A DNA stretch of 64,000 nt from Naegleria lovaniensis (taxonomy: Eukaryota > Heterolobosea > Eutetramitea > Acrasida > Naegleriidae). The stretch lies in contig NW_025407854.1 of the NCBI RefSeq assembly GCF_003324165.1, positions 124,001-188,000 of the forward strand, read 5' to 3'. Below, piece after piece: positions 8,857 through 20,332 of the stretch (the first letter of the stretch is position 1; every line of letters begins with the position of its first letter). A model generated the notes under the pieces. That model ran no database searches. It saw only the letters and a program-made list of their open reading frames with translations, and had not been told where the DNA came from. Both the position numbers and the translations under genes were made by a program.

Positions 8857-11092
8857 ATGTTGTATGGACAACACAACAATGCAACTGCTGGTGTAGAACT
8901 ACTTGTGGATAACGTTGCTGATGAGGAACGAAGAATCATGAATAGCCTAGAGCAAGAGGAATACGATGAAAATTCTTACCAATCGGACAATGAATACGAA
9001 GATGTTCTGAATACAACTCAAGACTCTGCATCCTCGTCGGCGTATTTAAATCAGTCTAATTCGGACGTTGAGACTAGGGAACGAGAACGAGAAGAAGACT
9101 CTCAGGAAATGCTGGGTCTATTCTTGAATTTCTTGAGGGATAACGAACTCAATGAAACAGCCGAGAAGTTAATGCAAGAATTAAAGTCAAGCACAAGCAG
9201 TAAGTTGAACGAATGTTCTGTTGATGACAGAACGATCATTTGAAATTGTTCTCAATGATTGATCATGTATCAAAGGACGATCATCTAAAGCAAATACTCC
9301 TCAAACAGCTTCAAGACCATCCATGAAAGGATACTCTGCGGAAAAAGTTACAGAGCCAGAATTTGAACAAGTTGCTGAAGTGGTTAACGACGTAGTCCAA
9401 AGCGTTGTTTCCGATTTTTATAACAGTCATCAGGCAGACACTAAGCATTACAATCATAGAATAACACCAACCAACAGCGCAAAGAGAGTATTAACGAGTC
9501 ACTCTCATCATTCGAAACAGTCCATAGAGGACGAAGAGGAAGAAGAATTCGAACGGCCTGATAGCTCTTCTTTCATGAAAGAATTACAGGATTTTGCACA
9601 CATGTATGATACTGCAGATGGAGATATTGCACCTCTTAACACAGACGACCTCTATGAAACATTCGAACAACACATTGAACAAGAGTTAAAATCGTTAGAG
9701 CTTCCACCCAATGAATCTCGAACTTTGGAAGTATCTCAACCCACAAAACCAGATAAGGACGCCAAAGACGATGACTATGCAAGCGACAGTGATGAAGAGG
9801 GATATAGTAGATGCTCCGATTTTACAGAGGAAGATTTCAAGTCGTGGGGACCCACATATATTGAAGAAGAAGAAGCTCCAGAAATTGAAGACAGAAGAAC
9901 CAAATGGAGGCCGCCTGTGGAATACGAAACCATCTATTTGCCTGTAATAAGAGAAACATTCAAAACAGGTTTTGAAGAAACCAATGAATTCAAAATTGAA
10001 GTGGACTCGATCATTGCAGAACGATATCAAGTGATTGAATATTTAGGAAGTGCAACATTTAGCAGAGCCATTCAATGCTTGGATTTACGAACCAATCAGA
10101 ATGTTTGTATCAAAATTATTAAGAATGATAAGGACTTCTTTGATCAAAGCTTGGATGAAATTAAGCTATTACGATTCTTGAACAGCATGGGTGATCCTGA
10201 TGCCATGAACGTGATCAAGTTGAATGACTTCTTTTACTACAAGGAACACTTGTTCATTGTATGTGAATTGCTACGAGACAATTTGTATGAATTTTATGTC
10301 TATAATAGAGAGAGTGGAGATGAATTGTATTTTAACTTACCAAGGCTTCAAAGAATTACAAGGCAATGTAAGTATGAGTATAAGGAAATTCAAACTTGAT
10401 TCATGTTGTTGTACATAGTATTGACAGCTTTGCAATTCGTTCATTCACTGAATTTAATTCATTGCGATCTAAAACCTGAGAATATTCTCATCAAATCGTA
10501 TAGCAAGTGCCAAGTGAAAATCATTGATTTTGGTTCATCATGCTTTAAATGGGATAATTTACCTCTTTATGCCCAATCTAGAACGTACAGAGCTCCAGAG
10601 GTGGTCATTGGGAGCGATTATGATGAAAAGATTGACATGTGGTCATTGGGTTGCATTTTAGCTGAATTATTCACTGGAAAGGTTCTCTTTTACAATCATT
10701 CGATCCAAACCATGCTTGCTAAAATTCTAGCCTTGTGTGGTCCTTTCAAACTTCATCAACTCCAAAGAGGAAGATTTGTTAAGGACTTTTTCAGGAAGGT
10801 CAAAGTGGATGGAAAAACAGAATATGTCTTGTTCAGATACATTGATAGAGACACTGGAAAGACAATACCACCATCTGGTGTTGGCAATGTGTCACCTAAT
10901 GACAATGTATTTGAGGAATTACTGATACCAGAATACAAACAAAACTTGAAGGAACGGTTAGATAACTGCCAAGATGATGAGTTTGTTGATTTTATAAGGC
11001 AGTGCTTACAAATTGATCCCATTGATAGACTGGATGTTCAGACTGCATTCAATCATCCTTGGATGAATAAGAAGTATGAAGAGCAAGTGTAG
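8857..11092 (+). CDS. Plant-type DYRK protein kinase with N-terminal LisH-like helix
   Basis: Three exons: 8857-9199, 9291-10367 and 10419-11092 (introns of 91 and 51 nt, both phase 1), total 697 residues. Residues about 84-109 (QEMLGLFLNFLRDNELNETA) form a LisH-like helix pair. The kinase domain starts near residue 358: degenerate Gly loop YLGSATFS, catalytic Lys in VCIKIIKN, then DFFDQSLDEIKLL, HCDLKPENIL, DFGSS, and activation segment LYAQSRTYRAPEV. Only the second Tyr of the DYRK YxY motif is kept. DFFDQSLDEIKLL, REHLLIVCELL-like text and NRESG are hallmarks of the plant DYRKP group, whose members also carry a similar N-terminal helix. The substrate is unknown. Splice 2 restores LQRITRQLLTALQF, typical of the family. 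Confidence 0.88.
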
Positions 11093-11106
11093 TAGTATTG
11101 TACTTG

Positions 11107-12443
11107 CTAGTGTGTCATTGATATCTTGTCAATGGTGGTTCCATTCTCATAGGAAACATAAACATAACCATTACTGTACTTGGCACATTCTATTTTGTTT
11201 CCAGTGTTGACATTCCACACTATTGGTAGTAGTGATTGTGAAATCTTTTTGGATGCTGGCTTCAATGGTCCTTTCGATTCATATTTCCAAATATTAATGA
11301 TTCCATCCAAACTTGCAGACATGAAATGATCGGAATAGAGTTGGTCATTCATAAATTGAATATTATTCACGATATAGGAATGAGCATTATTGAAAGCAAC
11401 GAACTTGGAATGTTGTGCACTCAAATCAAACATGACAATGGAACCATTTCCAAGACCAACTGAATTATTGTGAAATGATTCAACAACATGATTAAGTTCA
11501 GTTGTGAACAACAATTGATTAAAAAAAATTGATACTTACTGACACTCCTAGAATCTCTCTTATTGATGTCCAAACTGTGAATATAGGGTGGATTGATGAC
11601 TTGTTGAGATGTCTTGAAAGATGGAACCCATTGAGTTGAATCACCCTTAAATAACACATTGTTAGATTTCCAATTTTGATGAATATATTTTTGATCTAAA
11701 CCACCACTAATGACTAATAACAAGTAATGGATGGTATGAATGGTGTATATGTGAATGAATTTATAAATTCATAAAATTATTGTCAAATTAAATCGTAAAA
11801 AATGTGATCATTCCAATGTATGATGAAATTCACAATAAATTCATGAATAAAATTATATAATAGTAACTATTCTTATAATATGATCGATCTCACAACACAT
11901 ACCTTCACAACTCGTGTTTGGTCTCAATTTCACATTCATACAAATGTTCTCATGAACATTTTTCAACACTTTTTTAATTTTCAATTCACTTCCATTCAAT
12001 TGATTAGAAAATATATAAATATTTCCATCATCATCACATGTACATGCATTCTCACCAACCATATCCAATGAATTTAATTCATTTTCTTGATCATCAAAAC
12101 ATTTTAAAATAAATAATTCTTGAGAGATGTTTCTTAAATCATAAATGTGAATACAATTTCCAATGATGGCATAAATAAATCCATGTTGTAACAATGAAGG
12201 AGTATATAATTTCACATGAGAAATATCCAATCCAGAATTATTGTTTGGTCTTATTTGTGAAATGTTTTGTTTGTGATGTAAATCATAGAGTTGAATGGAA
12301 TGATCGTAACTGGAAGTACAAAGAATTTGTTGTGCATCGTGATGATTGGAAAGGTCAAAGGAAAGTATGGCATCGGAATGACCTACATCCACCGTGATGG
12401 AATTAGTCTTGTTGTTGTGTTGGATGGATGGAATTTGCGGCAT
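11107..12443 (-). CDS. WD40-repeat protein, WDR53-like
   Basis: Three exons: 12443-11903, 11713-11540 and 11459-11107, introns 189 and 80 nt, all phase 1, giving 355 residues. Repeats are weak but readable: GHSDAILSFDL, SYDHSIQLYDL, IHIYDLRN, CDDDGNIYIF, VISGGLDQK, GLGNGSIVMFDL and SASLDGIINIWKY. The order of motifs resembles animal WDR53: an E-L-N-S-L segment before the DDDGNI blade, NICMNVKLRPN before the SGGLD blade, and a short VNTGNKI segment at the end. WDR53 has been reported among the DDB1-CUL4 associated factors; a CUL4 gene is in this window. Splices were chosen because they rebuild blades across each junction. The WD40 fold is secure; the WDR53 identity is tentative. It converges with the kinase gene, 14 nt apart. 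Confidence 0.75.
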
Positions 12444-12940
12444 TTCTAAAGAATAATATTTTTTTCAAAATTTAATTCAGGCGAGGCAATTCTTGATTCG
12501 AATTCAATTTCGAGCAAGCCTAACAACGATGTACACCCAGCAGCTCGGTTCAAAACAAGATCACTCTACCAGTTCGTTCCACTGCAGTCATTTTAAAAAT
12601 TAACATCATGATTTCGATATGCCCATCATGTACAACCATCCATAAACACGACACGAAACAACAACCATCTATTCCTCTAAATTACACCATGGCCACAGCT
12701 TGTTACATTCATCTTTCATTACATATCATTACAACAACATGTCAGAGTTTTGGAAATCTAGGCTTGTTCAACACTAATGATAGTTCTATCATCATCATTA
12801 CAATTCGAAACCGTTCTCTTGATTCACTCATGCATCATCATGTACCACAATATCAGCTCGATCCAAATAATCATCATTATACATCATCCAACAACTTGAA
12901 TTCCATACCAATTACTCTCTCGGCCAATCCTTTACTTCAG
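12444..12940. other. Flank of retroelement relic; no supported gene
   Basis: A 199-residue frame begins at 12608, but it is His/Ser/Thr/Ile-rich, lacks domains and its last third only shadows the reverse transcriptase frame. I do not call it a gene. The stretch may include the WD40 gene promoter and decayed flanks of the retroelement fragment. Confidence 0.45.
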
Positions 12941-12947
12941 CCAACGT

Positions 12948-13247
12948 GGTCCATTTGGTACCCAAGACTCTCACTTCAAGATGGAAACACTCGAAACGGT
13001 GGCGAAATTCTTGAAGAAAGGGTTTTGGGCAACCAAAATAGACCTCGCAGAAGGATATTTTCATATCCCCATCCATCCAAGTTCAAGAAGGTTGTTAGGG
13101 TTCATTTGGAAAGGACAAATATTCCAATATACAGTCCTTCCATTCGGTCTCAATCAAGCACCATGGATCTTCACAAAGGTGATGAAACAAGTTGCCAAAA
13201 AGATTAATCTTGGAGTGAATGGTGGTGAAAGGAGTAGTAATAAATAA
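12948..13247 (+). mobile_element. Truncated DIRS-like reverse transcriptase fragment
   Basis: About 95 residues in one frame carry the core of a reverse transcriptase: HFKMETLETV, then KIDLAEGYFHIPIHP, then GFIWKGQIFQYTVLPFGL, then NQAPWIFTKVMK. The order and spacing match the palm region of DIRS/Ngaro tyrosine-recombinase retrotransposons, where F-K-M-E precedes K-I-D-L-x-D-A-Y-F-x-I-P and L-P-F-G-L-x-x-A-P-x-x-F-T-K. The usual Asp after K-I-D-L (D-A-Y) is a Glu-Gly pair here. The frame stops shortly after FTKVMK, upstream it meets stops, and no YxDD box, RNase H, integrase, recombinase or terminal repeats are seen. It is therefore a dead relic wedged between the WD40 and OTU genes. Confidence 0.75.
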
Positions 13248-13256
13248 ATTTGAGTT

Positions 13257-14961
13257 TTATATTTGAATGGATTCAAATTTCTTAATCGCTTCTTCATCAA
13301 GTTCAGTATGATTTTCAAGAGATCGATGATGTAAAGCTTGAACTTGTGCAAGTTTCTCTCGTTGTTTTGCTTCTCTCTTTTCTCTTTTTGTTAATTTTTT
13401 AGATTTGTGAGAGGATTCCTTTTGGGAATCATGATTCTTTGTGTTTCGAGAATGTTGATGCGAAGAGAGTGTTGTTTCACTCTTGCTACTGCTACTACCA
13501 CTACTACCACTATTACCACTACTACTACCACCATGAGTTGAATGATTGTCATGACCCTCCACTCCACTCAATGATAATAACATATCAATCACTGTTTCTG
13601 CATTGTATTGATTGGATGTAATTAAATCTCTCACCAATTCAATGTCATGTCCACTATCATATCCAATGGTAGACATGACAAGATCAAAACATGAATCTAA
13701 TAAATGATCATTGTCAGTACCACTGGTGGAATGAGAAGAGTACAATGATTGAAAGGGACCATGACTCGTTTGTGAAGAAGAGGAAGAACCAATCGAATGA
13801 GAACTTGATGCAGCAATATGAGAAGAAGAGGAACCAATCGAGCGAGTATTCTTACTCTCTTGTAGAATTGAATTGGTGTTAATTGTTTCATCATTATCAT
13901 ACCAATGGTCACTGTTACTTGAATAATATTTCATTTGACACAGAAAATCAATAACAGAGTCCATATCTTGATTGAAATCTTGTAACGTATTTCTAATCAA
14001 TGTTAAATCAGTACATCCAGTAGATTGAACAATAATTTCTTCCTTCTTTGAAATTTGTGAATTTTGAGATCCACTATTTTTAGCAGCAGTTTGATACAAT
14101 TGTTTGACACTTTCACTCATGTAATGCACTGAATTATAATGTTCACCTAAATGATAACTCAATTGAATTAATTTGCTATTTGGATCATTGTAATTGACAA
14201 TATCAAAGGATGGTTTAGCTAATTGGTGAACTCTAATGTTGACATTGAAAGCGACTGAAATAGCTTGAAGAGTTAAATTATCACCCCATTCTGTGTCCTA
14301 CATGTAGGTTAATGGAGTATTTAAACAGTGTTTAAATATATTTCAATATGGTATTTTCAATATTGCATTTTAAATATATTCCAACCATATATGTAATGTT
14401 ATGAATGTTGAGATGTGTTGGTCCATACATTTGTTTCATATTATAGTATTTCGAAATATTCCAATGTATTTCAATGATTTTTACTGCTTTCTAACAACTT
14501 ACCTTTTTCATATTTTTACAATAATCTTCAAAACTTTCATCACAAACAAAAGGAGCAAACATGTCAGGATTATTCATCATGTATTCAACACATCCTATTC
14601 TAATTTTCTGATATTGATTTTGATCTCCATATAATTGATCGCTCACTGATCGAAATTGACAATTTCCATCACCTGTTACTTTTTTTAAATATAATCCATA
14701 AGGTTCTAATTGTTGATTCATTTGTTGAAAATCTTCATCTTGTAATTTGTTGGAATGGTTGCCACGCGATTTCTTTTTTCGAGACTTTTTGTCCCATTGG
14801 TTTTCATTGTCGTCATGATGAGATAGTGTTTCTAATCTCTTCTTTTCTTGAATGGAATATTCATAATTATCATCATTGGAAGGATGACCACCTCGGGAGG
14901 ATGATGAAGCCTTTTTGTTGTTTTTTGAAGATGAGGAAGCCTTTGCTTTGTTTTTCCCCAT
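13257..14961 (-). CDS. OTU-domain deubiquitinase, OTUD3-like
   Basis: Two exons: 14961-14503 and 14297-13257, separated by a 205-nt intron (GTAAGT to TAG, phase 0), 499 residues. The OTU catalytic motif GDGNCQFRSVSDQL places Asp98 and Cys101; after the splice come TEWGDNLTLQAIS and GEHYNSV with the catalytic His206. As in animal OTUD3, the OTU domain is followed by a UBA-like helix bundle (STGCTDLTLIRNTLQDFN). A second UBA/CUE-like segment (NQYNAETVIDMLLSLSG) and a basic tail KKLTKREKREAKQREK follow. OTUD3 cleaves Lys-linked polyubiquitin in animals. The frame extends to 15126, but the added 55 residues read poorly, so MGKNKAKASS at 14961 is preferred. Ser/His-rich linkers are typical of this genome. 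Confidence 0.85.
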
Positions 14962-15167
14962 TTTTTTTGTTGTTAAAGGACCAGTTGGAATCACAACAGT
15001 TTTGAGCACACAGCGACACGAAAAGGTGGTTCTTGAAATTGAACATTCACCATCATGATTGATCGCAAAGAGATGATTTGCATGTGGTTCATTGCAATGT
15101 TTGAACTCTGTGTTCATTCCTTCCAACGAATATTCTTTAAAAAAAATCTTTCATCATCCATCGAGAC

Positions 15168-18100
15168 ATGTCTTTGAATTTTTCAAGTCTCTCTTCGTAT
15201 CATCACAAATTGTGTGCCTTCATTCAACAACAGGTAGCTAATCATGATAGTAGTACTATCGGAAATGAAGACCATACACTCTATTCATTCCTCGCTAGAA
15301 ATATATTTTCTACTACTACTACGTGCTACACCTCTCAAAGCACTTCCTTGAATCAATCTCAACATTTTCAAATGGCACTCGAAGAAACACAAAAGAAAAC
15401 AATTGCCATGTTCAATGTATTCAAAGAAAATGTGAATATGAATTTACAACAAGAGGAATTGGAACATATTTTTCAAGATTTATCCATCCATCATCCATCA
15501 TCCACAACAAATAATTCTGAAACGATGATGAACAACACCACTTGCAATCAAGAAGAAACTATGAACAACTCAACAATCATTCTCAATCTTAAAATCATGT
15601 TTCTCATCTATCGATTTTGTGTGAATCGAGTGAAATTAGGAAAAGAAGTACAATTTTCGTTTTTTGAAGAATATTTTAATCATGTCATGAATTTAGAGGA
15701 TTGGTTTGGACAATCATTAAAATTAATGAGAGAACAATTCACTTTGAATACAAGTCTTCTCTCGATGGATAGTAATGAATGGACCATTCGATCTCCTCGA
15801 GTGTGTGAAATGATTTCTAAATGGAGATTATTATTATATTCAATTGTACAACCATCATCTTGTTTATCATCTACTTTATCTACTTGTTCAAAACAAGAAT
15901 TCTCTTCTTCTTCAAAACAAGAATTCTCCTCTTCATACAAGTATTCTATTGAACCATGGAAATTATTTATCATTTACTTATATACAAGTTTATTAACAGA
16001 GATATTACCATGGGGTGTTAAATATATTCATGAATTTGGACAAAAACCATCTAAAAAAGATCAAATATTAAGATTGATTAAAAAACAAAAGAAGAATATC
16101 ATGACTAGTACTCTCAGTGCTGGAACTTTTCAATATGCTCCATTCTTTCAATTCTTAATATTACAACATTTTGTTAATATGAAATTGAAACATTTTAAAG
16201 AACAAGGAAATTTAATATTGAATCATTCGAATGGAAATTTATTATTGAATCATTCTAATCAGTATGATAATACTAATGATAATTATACTAATAATACTAA
16301 TAATTATACTAATAATACTAGTAATAATACTAATTCTAAATTGAATATTGGTAGTAGTAATCATTCTGTAAATCCATCATTCATGCCTTCATGTCTCTTT
16401 TGGCCAAGATCATCCCTTGAAGATAAACTTTTAAAAGAATCATTAACATTTTGGGCTGTTTTTGTTTCAGCCATTACAAGTACTGTACGTGAAGAACAAC
16501 AAATGATGATGGATGAAGCTGAAGAAGATGATGATCCTACAAGTATGAATACTTTTGATACTATGGATACTAGTATTGTAATGAATAATAATATTGTAAT
16601 GAATAATAATAGTAATAATAATAATAATACAATACATTTGGATCCAATGGTTGCACCCACCACTGATAGGACTCGTCGAATGAATGACACACAACACGAT
16701 CTTCAAACTCACATGACTGTGAATGAAATTAGAAGTGTCAAGAAATATCTCTCTCATACTCTTGAAGAATATTTATTGAATATACTTGTACAAGTATTGT
16801 ATGAATTGGCAGAATATGAATGCAAACCAATATTGGATTTGAATACTATCACTTGTAGTAGTACTAATAATCATACTATCAATGCTAGTAGTACTATTCA
16901 TTCTACTATTCATACTACTACTATTCATTCTACCACCAGTAATAATAGTAATAATACTACAACGACTAATACTGATCATCATAATACTTTAAATACGATT
17001 CATTCTAAACCAAGTACAATGACACCATCTTTTTATTTTGAAGGTCCATTACGTTCTTTAGAGAGTATTCGTGCACATGCTCAAACAGTGATTAGTTCTC
17101 TTTGTAATGGTTTTGGATTACATTTATGTAATATTATATTACCAATGGTGAATGCAGATCTTGAACAAATTGGAAAGAATACTCTGCAATCAGATTTGTT
17201 TTCTTCTTCTATGGATTGTACTCCCTATGGACCTATCTATTTAAATACAACTCCATTGAATCCAAGTCATAATAATAGTAGTAGTAGTACTAGTAATAAT
17301 TCAAATAATAATAATTTAAATAATAATAATTAAAATAATAATTCAAATAATAGTAGTAGTACTAGTAACAACTCCAATAATGACATCACTAGTCTTCAAT
17401 CATTACATAATAATAACTTTGGTAAACCTATTTGGATCGTTCGACAAAAAGTACTCAATACCATTGGAGTTTTATTAAGAGAATTACTGACTACTAACAT
17501 TCAATATGGATCTGGAATGAATGGAACCGTCGTTGATGCACCAACGATCATTTATTATGTATTATCACATTTTATTCAAGAATATTGTGAATTGGTATTG
17601 AATGAAATTAATAATACGACGACGACGAAGAGACAAGTCCTTTCATTGGTGTCCACTCAAGAAGGATCATCATCCTCTCTATCATCCACTCAAGAAGTAT
17701 CATCATCCTCTCTATCACGACCACCATTATCCTCTCAAGAATCACCATCTCCACCACCACCACCCTATGAAACCATTCTCAAACAAACTGCAACATTGGT
17801 CACTTTTGCATTTAGCAAATTATTTAATAATCAACAAGATTCCATTCAGACTGATCCATCAAATAATAATTTAGCAATATTGACATCTTTTTATGAATCT
17901 CGAATACCACCACCTCCACCTCTACCACTGAATTCAAATGTTGAATTCAATGATCCATATGCCAATGATCGAAAAGTACAACAAAGTGCAACTTATTTAC
18001 TACAAGAATTTAAACCCAAAGTATTGAAATTATTACAAGAATTAATTATACATGATGATTATTCATTAAGAGATTCAGCATGTATTTCATTATGTAGTTA

Positions 18101-20228
18101 TATTGCAGATATGAATTTAGTAGACATGATGAATTTGGATGATGAATCAGATTTCATTCTCAATATTATTCATGCATGTGAAAAACATGTTGAGAATTTT
18201 GTAAGATATTCCATGTTGATTAGTGCCATTACAGACAAGTTACAATTTGCAATATCTTCATGTGCATCCATTGAAATGAATCACATGTCCATACAAGAAG
18301 AAGAAGAACCTCGATGGAATAATTCTAACATGAAGAGAAACTCGATGGAATAACATGTCCATACAAGAAGAAGAACCTGGATGGAATACTAGATCAATAC
18401 AGCAAGAAAGTACTAGGACCAAGACTCGTACTTCACTCTCTACTCTTCTCTCTAACAAGTATTCTCCTCATTTCAATCGATTATTTAAACATTTATTTGA
18501 AAAGATTTGTGTGAATAGACTTGAAAAGAAACAACATGCATTAGAAGAAGAAAAGAAACATTCTCAATTTGTTGTGTGTTTATTTGATGCATTTTATGAT
18601 TCTCTTGATTTTATGAAATATGATACCAATGTTGAATTGATTGAAACATTTTTATTATATGCTAGAGAGAATATTTTAAAATTGATTCATGAAAATAGTA
18701 AGGATGATGATGACAATGATGATGACAATCATTCATCCAAACAATTATTGAATCATTCGAATTCTACTTCTTCTTCAACAACCACAACAACAACAACAAC
18801 ATTCACAACCACAACAACAACAACCTCACTCAAAACCTATTCTTCCAGTGATGAGATATCAGCCTTTTCAACTTGTATTAATGCTATTATTAGAAATACG
18901 GATCGACCTGTCTTGTTGAAACTCTTTGAAAAACATGACATGTTCATTTTTTTAACACAATTATTGAGAATGTGTTCCAATCATTCTAATTTGAGAATTA
19001 GAGATTGTGCTGTTCATACCATTGGAAATATGAGTAATGCAGATTTATTTGATTTGTGTCCATTTGATGTTCAACCCTATCATAATGATGAGACTGCTGA
19101 GCATAGAGAAGTGGGTTTGGAGAAGAGTAGTAGTCATGGTCATGATTCTAATGATTCAATTCATCATTCCAAGTCTCATCATCTTGATAAAATATCCAAT
19201 GACCATCTCATCATTATACCACAAGATTCATCTCTTCATCATGATTTATTATATGATTTTGTATTACCTCTATTGGAACGAGAGTCTATGGTGAGTCCAA
19301 GTTTCTATCAAGAAGCAACACTTGAAGATGATGCTACTCTAAAAAAGAAGATTATTGTTTATCATAATGCAGTATGGTCATTGGGAAGAGTGATTTTAAA
19401 TATTCAGAGAAAGAAAAAGTCTGAAACCAATGTTGGTATCAATCATCCAATGAGTCATCCTACAAGTGATCATCATCATCCTCAAACTTGTCATCCTACA
19501 AGTGATCATCATCAAATGAGTCATGCAAGTGATAATAATCATCCTCTAGTTGCAACCAAGATGACAAGTAATCACACCACCACCAATACTACTTGTATGA
19601 ATTCTAAATTTAATCAATTTTTAGAAAGAATTTCACCTAAACTCATGAATATTATTCGATTATTTGCTAATAGAGATTTCTTTACTACTGAAGATGTGAT
19701 TGAAGATATTACAGGTTATCTCTCTAATGTGTGTATTACCATTTCATACATTTCATTTTCAAGAATTGATTTCATTGCACCCTATTTCCCACTCTTTGGA
19801 GATTCATTCATTGAACATGTTCAAGCAGATTCGAGTGAAGATTTAGATGAAGAAAAGATGGCCATGTGTGTAGCAATATTTAGAATGACTGAATATTGGT
19901 TGAATCAAGTCATGATGGATGATGAGGATGAGAATAGTATGAACCATAACAACAACAATAACAACCATACCACCACCATGAGGATGATGGATGATGCTCA
20001 TACAGGTGGTGTTCATACTGCTGCTGCTGCTGCTAGTGAAGAAGACTTCTTCTCATCCACTGCCACCACTACCACCATGATTGAAGATGGAGAGTTTGAT
20101 TTTGAAACTATTTATTATTAGATAATTTATTTACAAGTGCCATGTTTGAGAGAATTTCAAATACTTATTTGTATGCATTGGCTTCAAGAGTGATGGAGAA
20201 GGCTAGAATTTACATGTCTACACGTTAA
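15168..20228 (+). CDS. Large HEAT-repeat-like protein, possibly a karyopherin; reading frame interrupted
   Basis: A run of coding-like sequence with one in-frame TAA at 17331-17333 inside a poly-Asn tract; the same frame then stays open to about 18350. Reading then moves to another frame (to about 19936 or 20121) and finally back to the first frame for a short end (FERISNTYLYALASRVMEKA, stop at 20228). Two of the frame changes can be explained by introns: 18201-18402 (GTAAGA to ACAG, phase 0) and 19937-20121 (GTATGA to TTAG, phase 1). The 17331 stop has no obvious intron. Helical repeats are visible, for example YSLRDSACISLCSYIADM, LRIRDCAVHTIGNMS, YHNAVWSLGRVIL and IEDITGYLSNVCITIS. The last two resemble the ends of importin-beta/transportin proteins, which is only suggestive. 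Asn, Ser and Thr tracts fill the linkers. Confidence 0.5.
18283..18389 (+). repeat. Short direct duplication inside the HEAT-like gene
   Basis: ACATGTCCATACAAGAAG followed by a near-identical AAGAACCT-GATGGAAT segment occurs at 18283 and again at 18353, 70 nt apart, with a partial third copy between them. The copies sit in different reading frames, and the first frame ends exactly at the second copy. It may be the cause of the frame break, or part of an intron (18201-18402). Confidence 0.7.
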
Positions 20229-20332
20229 TGAGTAGAGTGATCGTGTTGTTGATGTTGTTTTGAATATGGAATGAACATTCATCTATTAGAATATGTGTGA
20301 CACCTTCAAGATAGAATTTAATGAATGACAAA

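Noticed and set aside
12608-13207. 199-codon plus-strand frame near the RT relic
   Set aside because: It is low complexity, has no domain, and its last third only shadows the RT frame.
14962-15126. Start of the OTU gene at 15126
   Set aside because: The extra 55 residues are unlike OTUD3 and read poorly as coding; MGKNKAK at 14961 is the better start.
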